DNA of 64,000 nucleotides from contig NZ_JAIZAP010000010.1 in assembly GCF_020404745.1 (NCBI RefSeq), positions 110,681-174,680 of the forward strand, given 5' to 3'. Shown here one piece after another: positions 25,250 to 32,414 of the stretch. The DNA is from Aquibacillus saliphilus. GTDB lineage: Bacteria; Bacillota; Bacilli; Bacillales; Amphibacillaceae. A program made the position numbers and the translations under genes. Under the pieces are notes generated by a model, which saw only the letters and a program-made list of their open reading frames with translations, had not been told where the DNA came from and made no database searches. Every line of letters begins with the position of its first letter. Position 1 is the stretch's first letter.

Positions 25250-26041
25250 TTGTCAAACCACGGAAATGAAGAAATGCTAACAGGAGGGAATGTCTCTAAG
25301 GTTTATCGTTTGGGAGATACTGTTAGACGTGAATTAAATCCACACAGTTCAAAAATTCATAAGCTATTAAAGCATTTGGAGAACAAAGGTTTCAGTTATG
25401 CTCCAAAGTTTTTAGGTATTGATGAAAAAGGAAGAGAGATATTAACATTTATTGAAGGAGAGGCTGGTAATGACCCTTTAAAACAATACATGTGGTCTGA
25501 TGATGTTTTAAAAGAAATAGCGAAGATGCTCCGTCTATACCATGATGCTGTGAGTGATTTTCCATTAATAGACGACTGGAAACCGTTAGATAATACTCCA
25601 GATAAAGTCGAGGTATTATGTCATAATGACTTTGCTAGGTACAATATTATTTTTAATCATAAAAGACCAGTTGGTATTATTGATTTTGATGTTGCAGGAC
25701 CTAGACCAAGACTTTGGGATATAGCTTATACCCTTTACACTTGCGTCCCCTTAAGTAGATTTTATCTTTCTGAAACAGGTAAGGAAGTTTATTATAATTC
25801 ATTACAGCATGCCAGTCGTATAAAACATAGGGTTAGTTTGTTTTTTGAATCTTATGGTGAAAAAAAAGAAGAAGATTACCTGGAAATGGTGTTGATACGA
25901 TTAGAAGGGTTATGTAAAACAATTAAAAGAAAAGCCAGTGAAGGTGACATTGCGTTTCAAAGGATGATTGAAGAAGGACACCTTGAACATTATCAAAATG
26001 ATATAAAATTCATTCACGAACATGGGAAAGAGTGGATTTAA
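25250..26041 (+). CDS. Aminoglycoside phosphotransferase (APH) family kinase-like protein
   Basis: A 263-residue protein starting at TTG 25250, after AAGGGGGAT. The catalytic loop is CHNDFARYNIIF (HxDxxxxN) and the metal-binding segment is IIDFDVAGPRPRLWDIAY, both diagnostic of APH/choline-kinase-like enzymes. The N-terminal lobe is short (GNVSKVYRLGDTVRR, then ILTFIEGE). It may phosphorylate an aminoglycoside or another small alcohol; resistance cannot be claimed from sequence. Repeat copies flank it. Confidence 0.85.
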   Translation: MSNHGNEEMLTGGNVSKVYRLGDTVRRELNPHSSKIHKLLKHLENKGFSYAPKFLGIDEKGREILTFIEGEAGNDPLKQYMWSDDVLKEIAKMLRLYHDAVSDFPLIDDWKPLDNTPDKVEVLCHNDFARYNIIFNHKRPVGIIDFDVAGPRPRLWDIAYTLYTCVPLSRFYLSETGKEVYYNSLQHASRIKHRVSLFFESYGEKKEEDYLEMVLIRLEGLCKTIKRKASEGDIAFQRMIEEGHLEHYQNDIKFIHEHGKEWI

Positions 26042-26052
26042 ATAAAATTTTT

Positions 26053-26128
26053 ATTGAACTATCGGGTGCGATTGTTCAATAAGAATAGTCGCTTCTTGTG
26101 CTAACGCAGCAGTAATGTGGAAGAAGGT
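26053..26128 (+). repeat. Cassette-spacer repeat, copy A
   Basis: Twelve bases after the stop codon, TTGAACTATCGGGTGCGATT is followed by GTTCAATAAGAATAGTCGCT and TGTGCTAACGCAGCAG with GTGGAAGAAGG. It can fold through TTATTGAAC / GTTCAATAA. Copy F at 29930 shares this version. A further scrap, GAGTGCGATAGTTTAAAG, lies at 26274-26291. Confidence 0.75.
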
Positions 26129-26392
26129 TAAAAGTTAAAATTTATAAGGCATTGCTGAACAAAAGCAGTCGTTTCTAATTTTAGTAAGATAAGATAAAAG
26201 ATTAAACAAGGATCCATTTATACAAATCGGAATTCAAATAAATTTTTTAACTATTCAAATAGTAATGTATCGAGTGCGATAGTTTAAAGTGTGTTGTATC
26301 CTTCCCCTTATTATTTACACAGAGATGAATCTATATTATAAACAGGTGACTAGGTTATTTGCAAACTCCTTTTACTAGATAGCTGATAAAGA

Positions 26393-26420
26393 AAAGAATT
26401 GTTTAATAGCAGTTCTTTTT
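26393..26420 (+). terminator. Terminator-like hairpin in the 26.1-26.5 kb gap
   Basis: AAAGAATTG and CAGTTCTTT pair with one mismatch and are followed by TTTT. The 470-base gap holds no ORF with a convincing start. A TGTTAAAAT promoter-like motif follows at 26461-26469, matching the other units. Confidence 0.45.
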
Positions 26421-26513
26421 ATTATGGCTTATACTTGTAGGTAACGGGTATTTGCCTATGTGTTAAAATATAAAAGGCTAAATGAATGAAAGGATTGAAA
26501 GGATTGAAGGATC

Positions 26514-27113
26514 ATGTCAAGAGGAGAATATATACTTCAAGAACAATATGGAACAACAAAGAGAGCTTCCTCCTTTTATAAAAACCAAATGCTAAATTAT
26601 TTAAATAAAGAGATGACAGAGTTTATATCTAAGCAAGGCATGATGTTTATAGCAACGGCTGACTCCAGCGGGAACTGTGACTCCTCTTTTAGAGCTGGAT
26701 CAGCAGGTTTTGTAAGAGTTATTGATGACAAAACATTAATATATCCTGAATACAAGGGGAATGGTGTGATGGCGAGCCTAGGGAATATTCTTGAAAACCC
26801 CCATATAGGGTTAATGTTTATTGATTTCTTTGAACATGCTATTGGCTTACATATTAACGGTGAAACTTCTATTATCGAAAATCAACAATTAACCACATTA
26901 AATATAACAGATGAGATAATGGACGATATTAATGAAAAAGAAGGGAATAAACCAGAACGTTGGGTAATAATCAAAGTTGATGAAGCTTATATTCACTGCT
27001 CAAAACATATTCCAAAGCTAAAAAAGATGGATAAAAAGATACAATGGGGCACTGATGACGAAAAACATAAGGGCGGGGACTTTTTCAAAGCAAAACAAAG
27101 TAAAAATATATAA
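26514..27113 (+). CDS. Pyridoxamine 5'-phosphate oxidase-family (flavin-fold) protein
   Basis: A 199-residue protein with a split beta-barrel pattern: FISKQGMMFIATADSSGNCD, AGSAGFVRVIDDKTLIYPEY, GNILENPHIGLMFIDFFE and GLHINGETSIIE. These match the PNPOx-like group that binds FMN, F420 or haem. GAAGGA precedes the ATG. Typical members are small oxidoreductases of uncertain substrate. It is flanked by array repeats. Confidence 0.82.
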   Translation: MSRGEYILQEQYGTTKRASSFYKNQMLNYLNKEMTEFISKQGMMFIATADSSGNCDSSFRAGSAGFVRVIDDKTLIYPEYKGNGVMASLGNILENPHIGLMFIDFFEHAIGLHINGETSIIENQQLTTLNITDEIMDDINEKEGNKPERWVIIKVDEAYIHCSKHIPKLKKMDKKIQWGTDDEKHKGGDFFKAKQSKNI

Positions 27114-27128
27114 ACGTGTTCTTCAAAT

Positions 27129-27267
27129 AAAGGGTGCAAATAGTTTAAAAAGGGATCATCGATTGCGGTGATTCTATTTTTGAGTTTACAGAATAATCGT
27201 AATATTATGTTAAACTAGTGTGTGAACAGTTGTACTTAAATTAACGCAGCAGGTTTGTGGAAGAAGG
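27129..27267 (+). repeat. Cassette-spacer repeat, copy B
   Basis: The order is AAAGGGTGCAAATAG, a hairpin (ATCATCGATTGCGGTGAT then CTATTTTT), GAATAATCGTAATATTATG with TTAAACT, and finally TTAACGCAGCAGGTTTGTGG AAGAAGG. This is the full plan of copies E and G in a more diverged form. The next gene is on the opposite strand; only a five-codon frame (ATG 27282) follows in the expected direction. Confidence 0.75.
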
Positions 27268-27307
27268 ATATGAGGAGTTTGTATGGAAATTAAAGCGTAA
27301 ATTAAAA

Positions 27308-27335
27308 GCCGAAAGGTTATAAAAAAACCAATCGG
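27308..27335 (-). terminator. Terminator of the DUF2798 gene
   Basis: AGCCGA and TCGGCT, with inner AGGTT/AACCA pairing, close a hairpin just past the minus-strand stop codon; the minus strand then reads TTTTAATTT. Confidence 0.6.
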
Positions 27336-27357
27336 CTATGACTATGTTTAATATTTA

Positions 27358-27861
27358 TTAAAGATTAACAGCCTTTGTTTTACGTGACTGTTTTGAATGT
27401 AATTTTTTCATTGCAAATCTTGCAATGGGCTGTGCAATTAACAACTCAATCCAAAATGCAACACCAAAGTTCCTAAACCAACTATGAAAAAAGTTATGAA
27501 AAGGTTCAAGGCTTATTTGTTTTGTACCAACCCAAGTTCCGATAATTGTAAGAAGAATAGATAAGACTGTAACATTCAATAAAGTATTTAATAAAACTCT
27601 GGCATTAAATCCATCTGTTTTTCCTACGAATTTTGGCATCACTTTACCAACTAAGGGTCCCGCAACAAATCTTACTAATATAATGACGATAGTCCACATA
27701 ATCGGAATAACCCTTAAGGTTTTCAAGTAATTTTCCTTACTGAAACCGAATTCCATCCCCATAATAATCGGTGCAATAGTGTTGACTGAAATAATCGAAA
27801 TAATCAACATAAATATTATGCCTTCTTTTGGGCTTTGAGGCAGTCTATCTTCCCTATACAT
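27358..27861 (-). CDS. DUF2798 domain membrane protein
   Basis: A 167-residue protein from ATG 27861, preceded by GGAGGGTG. Four membrane segments form two related halves: SPKEGIIFMLIISIISVNTI with PIMWTIVIILVRFVAGPL, and RVLLNTLLNVTVLSILLTII with FWIELLIAQPIARFAM. This is the DUF2798 repeat. The function is unknown. It is the only gene of the array that points the other way. Confidence 0.8.
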   Translation of the reverse strand: MYREDRLPQSPKEGIIFMLIISIISVNTIAPIIMGMEFGFSKENYLKTLRVIPIMWTIVIILVRFVAGPLVGKVMPKFVGKTDGFNARVLLNTLLNVTVLSILLTIIGTWVGTKQISLEPFHNFFHSWFRNFGVAFWIELLIAQPIARFAMKKLHSKQSRKTKAVNL

Positions 27862-28040
27862 ATTTTCACCCTCCGAAAAAATAAAAATTTCAGATGGCAG
27901 ACGTATCATTCGACATATATTTTTGGTTAGTAAAACTCATACCAATATCTCTACTCACTGATTATTTAATTTTAAACAGGTTCGCAAATGAATACCAGTC
28001 TTGAATAAATTGATTATATGTGAGCAAAAAAGATTGTGTT

Positions 28041-28085
28041 GTTAAACTAAAGGGTGCGTATATGGAACAAGATACGCTTATTTAA
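28041..28085 (+). repeat. Cassette-spacer repeat, copy C (partial)
   Basis: TTAAACTAAAGGGTGCGTAT, then GGAACAAGATACGCTTATT, equals the GGGTGCG...GAAC...CGCTT part of copies A and F with a changed but still pairing stem (GCGTAT / ATACGC). The GCAGCAGGTTAGT end is missing. Confidence 0.6.
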
Positions 28086-28177
28086 TTGGTTCAGTACAAA
28101 GTAATGAACAAATTTTAAAAATGTTAAATTATGGGTTGACGATTGGAAGTATTGAATATAATATGAGTGAAATTTAA
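28062..28177 (+). pseudogene. C-terminal coding remnant next to repeat copy C
   Basis: An open frame reads GTRYAYLIGSVQSNEQILKM and continues to NYGLTIGSIEYNMSEI, ending at TAA 28177. It has no start codon and runs back into the repeat. It reads like the tail of a lost gene. Family not recognised. Confidence 0.35.
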
Positions 28178-28207
28178 TGATAGTTAATTAAAATAGGGGG
28201 TAAAGTG

Positions 28208-28912
28208 ATGAAAATTATTGGGCTTATAGGTGGAATGAGTTGGGAGTCTTCAGTAGAGTATTACCGAATAATTAACGAAAAGGTAAAAGAAAAATTAGGT
28301 GGATTACATTCAGCGAAGTGTCTGCTGTATAGTGTTGACTTTGACGAGATTGAACGCTATCAAGCTGAAGGAGATTGGGAAAGTGCGGGTAAAGCATTAG
28401 GAGAAGTTGCATCATCTTTAGAAAAAGCAGGAGCAGAATTCATATTAATTTGTACAAATACAATGCATAAAGTAATTGATTATATAGAGGCACGGATTAA
28501 CATTCCTGTATTACATATTGCTGATGCAACAGCGAATCAAATTCAAAGTTCCAATATTAAAACAGTTGGCTTACTTGGGACTAAATATACAATGGAGCAA
28601 GATTTTTATAAATCTCGAATCGAATCTAATGGAATTAACGTGTTAGTTCCAGATAAAGAAGAACGAAACAATGTCAATAAAGTTATTTACGAAGAGTTGT
28701 GTTTAGGGAAAATTGAACAATCATCTAAGAATTATTATAAAACTGTCATTCAACATTTAGTGGATGAAGGAGCAGAAGGAATCATTTTAGGTTGTACAGA
28801 AATCGGATTATTAGTAAAACCAGAAGATTCAAAAGTTCCATTGTTTGATACAACAGTTATCCATGCCATTGAAGCAGTAAATACTGCGTTAGAAAGAAGT
28901 TCTATGCAATAA
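28208..28912 (+). CDS. Aspartate/glutamate racemase family protein
   Basis: A 234-residue protein from ATG 28208 after GGGGGT; a GTG lies one codon upstream. It has the PLP-independent racemase plan: IGLIGGMSWESSVEYYRIIN at the N-terminus, first catalytic Cys in LICTNTMHK and second in ILGCTEIGLL. Both active-site cysteines are present, so aspartate or a related amino acid is a likely substrate. It lies between array repeats C and D. Confidence 0.92.
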   Translation: MKIIGLIGGMSWESSVEYYRIINEKVKEKLGGLHSAKCLLYSVDFDEIERYQAEGDWESAGKALGEVASSLEKAGAEFILICTNTMHKVIDYIEARINIPVLHIADATANQIQSSNIKTVGLLGTKYTMEQDFYKSRIESNGINVLVPDKEERNNVNKVIYEELCLGKIEQSSKNYYKTVIQHLVDEGAEGIILGCTEIGLLVKPEDSKVPLFDTTVIHAIEAVNTALERSSMQ

Positions 28913-28920
28913 GGCTTATT

Positions 28921-28997
28921 AATCTAACGTAGGGCTTTCCTTGAATAAGGAATTGCACCTTATTGAACTAAAGCCGCAGGTTAGTTGAAGAACACAA
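28921..28997 (+). repeat. Cassette-spacer repeat, copy D
   Basis: AATCTAACGTAGGG follows the stop codon by eight bases, and TTGAACTAAAGCCGCAGGTT with AGTTGAAGAA ends the copy. The middle is short and holds a CTTTCCTTGAATAAGGAA-type dyad in place of the terminator and promoter. Confidence 0.7.
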
Positions 28998-29027
28998 GAG
29001 AAAAATAAACGAAAGGCAGTGTTTAAA

Positions 29028-29450
29028 GTGGAATGTTTCGGCTGTAATTTAGCAAATAAACAAGAACCAGTTAATGTAGTTTGGGAGAATGACTATGTTT
29101 GTTGCTTCTTGGACCATGACCCATATAACGAAGGGCATATCTTAATAGTACCTAAAAAACATGTAAGGTACTTTGATGAACTTGATGAAAACACTGCCAA
29201 TTCAATAATGAAGGCTGCAAAGCTTCTTTCAAAAGTAACTAAGGAATTGTTTAATCCTGATGGTATTACTATTTGTCAAAATGGAGGTAGTTTTGATGAG
29301 TTAACTCACTTTCATATGCACGTTGTTCCGAGATATGAAGGACAAAATTTTGCGAACTTTTATTCCGAAGAATCTGAACAAGTTGTAGTAGATGAAGTTG
29401 GGTTATCTAAGACCAAAAGGAAAATAATAAATGCGATAAACAGTATTTAA
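29028..29450 (+). CDS. HIT family protein
   Basis: A 140-residue protein from GTG 29028, eleven bases after GAAAGG; another GTG at 29019 is too close to that site. The start VECFGCNLAN carries a CxxC pair common in this group. The HIT signature is THFHMHVVPRYEG (HxHxH), and NEGHILIVPKKHV is the usual nucleotide-binding strand. HIT enzymes hydrolyse or transfer nucleotidyl groups. Array repeats flank it. Confidence 0.92.
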   Translation: MECFGCNLANKQEPVNVVWENDYVCCFLDHDPYNEGHILIVPKKHVRYFDELDENTANSIMKAAKLLSKVTKELFNPDGITICQNGGSFDELTHFHMHVVPRYEGQNFANFYSEESEQVVVDEVGLSKTKRKIINAINSI

Positions 29451-29469
29451 AATGAAAGGCTTATTTTGC

Positions 29470-29618
29470 TAACGGGTGCAAAAGTTAAAGAAGCAGACTG
29501 ACGTTAAAGTCGGTCTTTTCTTTTGTTTTATAGTTTGGAAATTTCCGATTACTAATTGGAATATTATGTTAAAATTAAATATATAGATATTGAACTAACG
29601 GAGCAGTTTAGTGAAAGA
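29470..29618 (+). repeat. Cassette-spacer repeat, copy E (complete)
   Basis: In order: TAACGGGTGCAAAAG; terminator stem GACTGACGTTAAAGTCGGTC (29496-29515) followed by TTTTCTTTT; GAAATTTCCGATTACTAATT; promoter-like TATGTTAAAAT; TATAGATATTGAACTAACG; GAGCAGTTTAGTGAAAGA. It aligns with copy G over about 150 bases with some 16 differences, although the flanking genes are unrelated. Confidence 0.85.
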
Positions 29619-29644
29619 TGCTACATTGGATTAGGGGGGATAAA

Positions 29645-29923
29645 TTGAAAGAGAGTAAAGTACATAGGGCTGTTAAAATTGCAACTAATATTACACTGGT
29701 TTTGTTATTCTTAGGTGCATTTCAGATGTTACTTGATAATATTTATGAAAATGACCACTATGGATGGTTATTTTTAATAGCTTTTTGTACTTTGATAAGT
29801 TTATACGGTTTTTTTGAGGATAGAAAAAACGATAAGAATAAATCAGCAATTATAAGTTTGCTTCCCGCAGTTGTTGGTTTTGGTGTATTACTTTGGCAAA
29901 CCATAGTCTTTCTGACTTTTTAG
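29645..29923 (+). CDS. Small membrane protein
   Basis: A 92-residue protein starting at TTG 29645, with GGGGGG nine bases upstream; an ATG at 29618 lies inside the repeat and lacks a site. Three hydrophobic segments (residues about 14-32, 42-58 and 70-90) and a basic loop (EDRKNDKNKS). No family recognised. It sits between repeat copies E and F. Confidence 0.65.
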   Translation: MKESKVHRAVKIATNITLVLLFLGAFQMLLDNIYENDHYGWLFLIAFCTLISLYGFFEDRKNDKNKSAIISLLPAVVGFGVLLWQTIVFLTF

Positions 29924-29929
29924 TTTATA

Positions 29930-30005
29930 CAACAAAAGGGTGCGATTGTTCAATAGGAACAGTCGCTTGTTGTGCTAAATTAGCAGGATAGTGAAAGAAA
30001 CAATA
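29930..30005 (+). repeat. Cassette-spacer repeat, copy F
   Basis: ACAACAAAAGGGTGCGATTG, TTCAATAGGAACAGTCGCTT, then GTTGTGCTAAATTAGCAGG and ATAGTGAAAGAA. It folds well: ACAACAA pairs with TTGTTGT and GCGATTGTTC with GAACAGTCGC. The sequence beyond (AAAATTTATAAAATGAT) also resembles that after copy A. Confidence 0.8.
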
Positions 30006-30052
30006 AAAGCAAAATTTATAAAATGATATACTTATTAACAGGGGGAGATAGA

Positions 30053-30346
30053 ATGATTTTAGAATCAGTTATGCTACAAGTTAAGCAAGGAATGGAAGAG
30101 GAATATGAGGAAGCGCTTCGAGAAGCATCAAAAATTATATCGTCAATGAGAGGCTACATAACTCACGAATTACAACGATGTATTGAAGTTAAGGGGAAAT
30201 ATTTATTGTTGGTGAAGTGGGAAACATTAGAAGACCATACAGTTGGATTTAGACAATCGAAAGAGTATCAAGAATGGAAAAAACAACTACATCATTTCTA
30301 TGACCCATTCCCAACAGTCGAACATTTTGAAAACGTCCCTCTTTAA
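30053..30346 (+). CDS. Antibiotic biosynthesis monooxygenase (ABM)-domain protein
   Basis: A 97-residue protein from ATG 30053, after GGGGGAGA; an in-frame ATG at 30023 has no site. It is a single ferredoxin-like ABM domain: MILESVMLQVKQGMEEEYEE, IISSMRGYITHELQRCIEVK, YLLLVKWETLEDHTVGFR and HHFYDPFPTVEHF. Related proteins are small monooxygenases or haem-degrading enzymes; without more it is only a family call. Copies F and G flank it. Confidence 0.85.
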   Translation: MILESVMLQVKQGMEEEYEEALREASKIISSMRGYITHELQRCIEVKGKYLLLVKWETLEDHTVGFRQSKEYQEWKKQLHHFYDPFPTVEHFENVPL

Positions 30347-30359
30347 AAGGTTATTGAAG

Positions 30360-30510
30360 TAACGGGTGCAAGAGTTAAATAAGCAGACTGACTTTAAGTC
30401 GGTCTTTTCTTTTGCTTTTTAGTTCAGAAATTTCCGATTACAAATTGGAATAATATGTTAACATCAAATATATAGATATTGAACTAACGCAGCAGGTTAG
30501 TGGAACAAGA
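30360..30510 (+). repeat. Cassette-spacer repeat, copy G (complete)
   Basis: Same plan as copy E: TAACGGGTGCAAGAG, stem GACTGACTTTAAGTCGGTC (30387-30405) with TTTTCTTTT, TTTCCGATTACAAATTGG, TATGTTAACAT, ATAGATATTGAACTAACGC and AGCAGGTTAGTGGAACAA. The last part contains the clearest small stem of the family, ACTAAC-GCAGCAG-GTTAGT. Confidence 0.85.
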
Positions 30511-30616
30511 AATCTGGAAAAGGGAGACTATTTTTTATTGAGGGAAAAGTAATAAATGGGTTCACTCTTTCTTTCTGTTGTATGAATTATTTAAAGCCTG
30601 AAAAATGGGGGTTATT

Positions 30617-31102
30617 ATGAAGGTAGCACTTATTCACACGGGTTATTTTGTTGCCCTTATTATCCTATCTGTCGCATCCTTTTTCTTGATACTTGGTGCA
30701 GGATTTGGCGGCTTTATTAACATATTTGTCTTATTTATTCCTTTTGTTTTTAGTGTGTTGTGGCTTAGTGATTACACATGGCGTATTCTTAGTACAAATC
30801 CAGATAAAATACAGTTGATTCGTCCGACTAAGAATTGGTCATTCATCAGTTTATTCCTTTCAGGGATTTTTACAGTGTACAGTCTATTTCTAACGTCTTT
30901 GTTTCCAACACCAATAGAACGTGCTCCGTCATGGATGTTTCTTGGAACACCAATCATACTGCTTCTTATTTGGTATTGGCTACTATATAGATACACAAAG
31001 AACAAAAGAAATTATACTCAGAGAGTTTTAAGTTCGATTCTTTTTATTTTCGCTTTGATATATGCTTATCAAATTTGTGAATATTATATTCTGAATACTT
31101 AA
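30617..31102 (+). CDS. Small multi-pass membrane protein
   Basis: A 161-residue protein from ATG 30617, preceded by TGGGGG. Four or five hydrophobic segments, starting with HTGYFVALIILSVASFFLIL, and basic loops (YTKNKRNYTQR). No family recognised. It is the last gene of the array; a diverged repeat copy and a bidirectional terminator follow. Confidence 0.65.
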   Translation: MKVALIHTGYFVALIILSVASFFLILGAGFGGFINIFVLFIPFVFSVLWLSDYTWRILSTNPDKIQLIRPTKNWSFISLFLSGIFTVYSLFLTSLFPTPIERAPSWMFLGTPIILLLIWYWLLYRYTKNKRNYTQRVLSSILFIFALIYAYQICEYYILNT

Positions 31103-31140
31103 ATCTAATTTAAAGTATATTTGATTTGTGAGTAAATGCA

Positions 31141-31180
31141 CTTAAAGTAACGGGTGCTTTAGTTGAAGAAGCAATTGAAA
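31141..31180 (+). repeat. Cassette-spacer repeat, copy H (terminal, partial)
   Basis: CTTAAAGTAACGGGTGCTTT then AGTTGAAGAAGCAATTG match the left part of copies E and G. The promoter and GCAGCAGG parts are absent, as expected at the right edge of an array. Confidence 0.65.
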
Positions 31181-31188
31181 ATAAATAG

Positions 31189-31220
31189 AAAAAAACTCAG
31201 TTCAGTGAACTGAGTTTTTT
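31189..31220. terminator. Bidirectional terminator at the array's right edge
   Basis: AAAAAACTCAGTTCA and TGAACTGAGTTTTTT form a perfect stem around one base, with A- and T-runs on either side, so it works on both strands. Confidence 0.9.
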
Positions 31221-31229
31221 ATAATAGCT

Positions 31230-31312
31230 TAGGAAATTATAAAATTGGTTTCGTGTGGATATTTTTTTGACAATGTTAGCCGCGTCCAACTCCGGCGCCT
31301 ACGCTTTTGTTC
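31230..31312. repeat. Dispersed intergenic repeat, copy 1
   Basis: TAGGAAATTATAAAATTGG, GTGTGGATATTTTTTTGAC and GCCGCGTCCAACTCCGGCGC, ending CTACGCTTTTGTTC. The first 58 bases recur at 43221-43288 and the last 19 at 10234-10252. It lies in the gap between the array and the opuC-like genes. Confidence 0.65.
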
Positions 31313-31490
31313 TTAGATTACAATTATAACTACAAAACACGGTACAATGCATTATACAAATTTAGGAGCATTTTATAATGTGATTTGGAGTTTTGCGATA
31401 GGTAACGGATCCCGTTACAATGATGTAGGACCTTTTTAAATAGCTTATCGAACTTTGTTTTTAAGAAAAATTTGAAAGGTTTTTTTATAC

Positions 31491-32399
31491 TTAATTATCA
31501 ATTAAACCTTTGGAAGAAAGAAATTCTCTCGCAACAGCTTGATAATCTTCCCCATCGATATCGATTCGCGCATTCATTTGCTGCATTTCCTCTTCTGAAA
31601 TTTGTCCAGCTAGTCCATTAAGTGTTTCTTCAAGATTGGGGTATTGTTCAAGTATTTCCTGTCTAATTACTATTGCTGCATCATAACGAGGAAAAAAGCC
31701 AAGGTCATCCTCAGTTGTTTGGATATTCTCTCGCTCAATCCGACCATCTGTTGTAAAAGCTGGAATTACATCCACATCACCTTGAATCAATGCTTGGTAC
31801 ATGACATTTGGATCAAAGCTTTCGACACTTGCAAAATCAAAGCTATACGCTTCTTTAAAAGCATCATAACCATCCCCTTGGCGCTCATAGAAAGCGTGAG
31901 GTGCGCCGAAAGTAAGGTTCTCTGATAAAGTTGCAATGTCAGAGTATGTATTTGCTTCAAAATCTGCCTCATCTGTGTAAGCTAGTGTATAGTTGTTTTC
32001 AAAACCCAATGGTTCTAACCAGGTTGCATTATAATTCTCTTGATACCCTTCTCTTACGCGGTTCAAAATACTATCGCTAGACTCACCTGCTTCTGCTTGT
32101 TCATCAAGTACTGCCTCTAAACCAGTTCCGGTATATTCTACATACATATCAATCTCACTATTTTCTAGTGCTGGTTGCAAGACTGCTACTTCACCTAAAC
32201 CATCTTGTAAATCGACAGTGTAATCAGTATTTTCTTCAATATAAACAGCAAGTATCTGTGAAAGGACATATTGCTCTGTCCAGTTCTTTCCTGAAACGAC
32301 TAATGGTTCATCAGTAGATCCCTCATTATTTCCTCCGCATGCAGTTAATAGTAGTATTAATACCATTAAAATTGATATAGACAATTTAGTTTTAGTCAA
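31491..32399 (-). CDS. Osmoprotectant ABC transporter substrate-binding lipoprotein (OpuCC-like)
   Basis: A 302-residue protein with signal peptide and lipobox (ILLLTACGGN, Cys21). The binding-protein text SGKNWTEQYVLSQILAVYIE, ALENSEIDMYVEYTGTGLEA and GDVDVIPAFTTDGR is that of the quaternary-amine (glycine betaine/carnitine/choline) family. It would sit outside the membrane and deliver a compatible solute to the permease encoded 15 bases upstream in the operon. Third and last gene of a three-gene set. Confidence 0.9.
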   Translation of the reverse strand: MTKTKLSISILMVLILLLTACGGNNEGSTDEPLVVSGKNWTEQYVLSQILAVYIEENTDYTVDLQDGLGEVAVLQPALENSEIDMYVEYTGTGLEAVLDEQAEAGESSDSILNRVREGYQENYNATWLEPLGFENNYTLAYTDEADFEANTYSDIATLSENLTFGAPHAFYERQGDGYDAFKEAYSFDFASVESFDPNVMYQALIQGDVDVIPAFTTDGRIERENIQTTEDDLGFFPRYDAAIVIRQEILEQYPNLEETLNGLAGQISEEEMQQMNARIDIDGEDYQAVAREFLSSKGLIDN

Positions 32400-32414
32400 T
32401 TTAACACTCCTCTT

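Noticed and set aside
29470..29618. T-box or other riboswitch in the array spacers
   Set aside because: The conserved AGGGTGGNACCGCG T-box core and the known riboswitch cores are absent; GGGTGC is followed by variable sequence and the same leader precedes unrelated genes.
24757..31180. Classical integron with attC sites
   Set aside because: No integrase gene and no attI. The unit ends (AAC...GTT) have the right polarity but do not fit RYYYAAC/GTTRRRY, and several units hold a promoter-like element, which attC sites do not. The cassette idea is kept only as an analogy.
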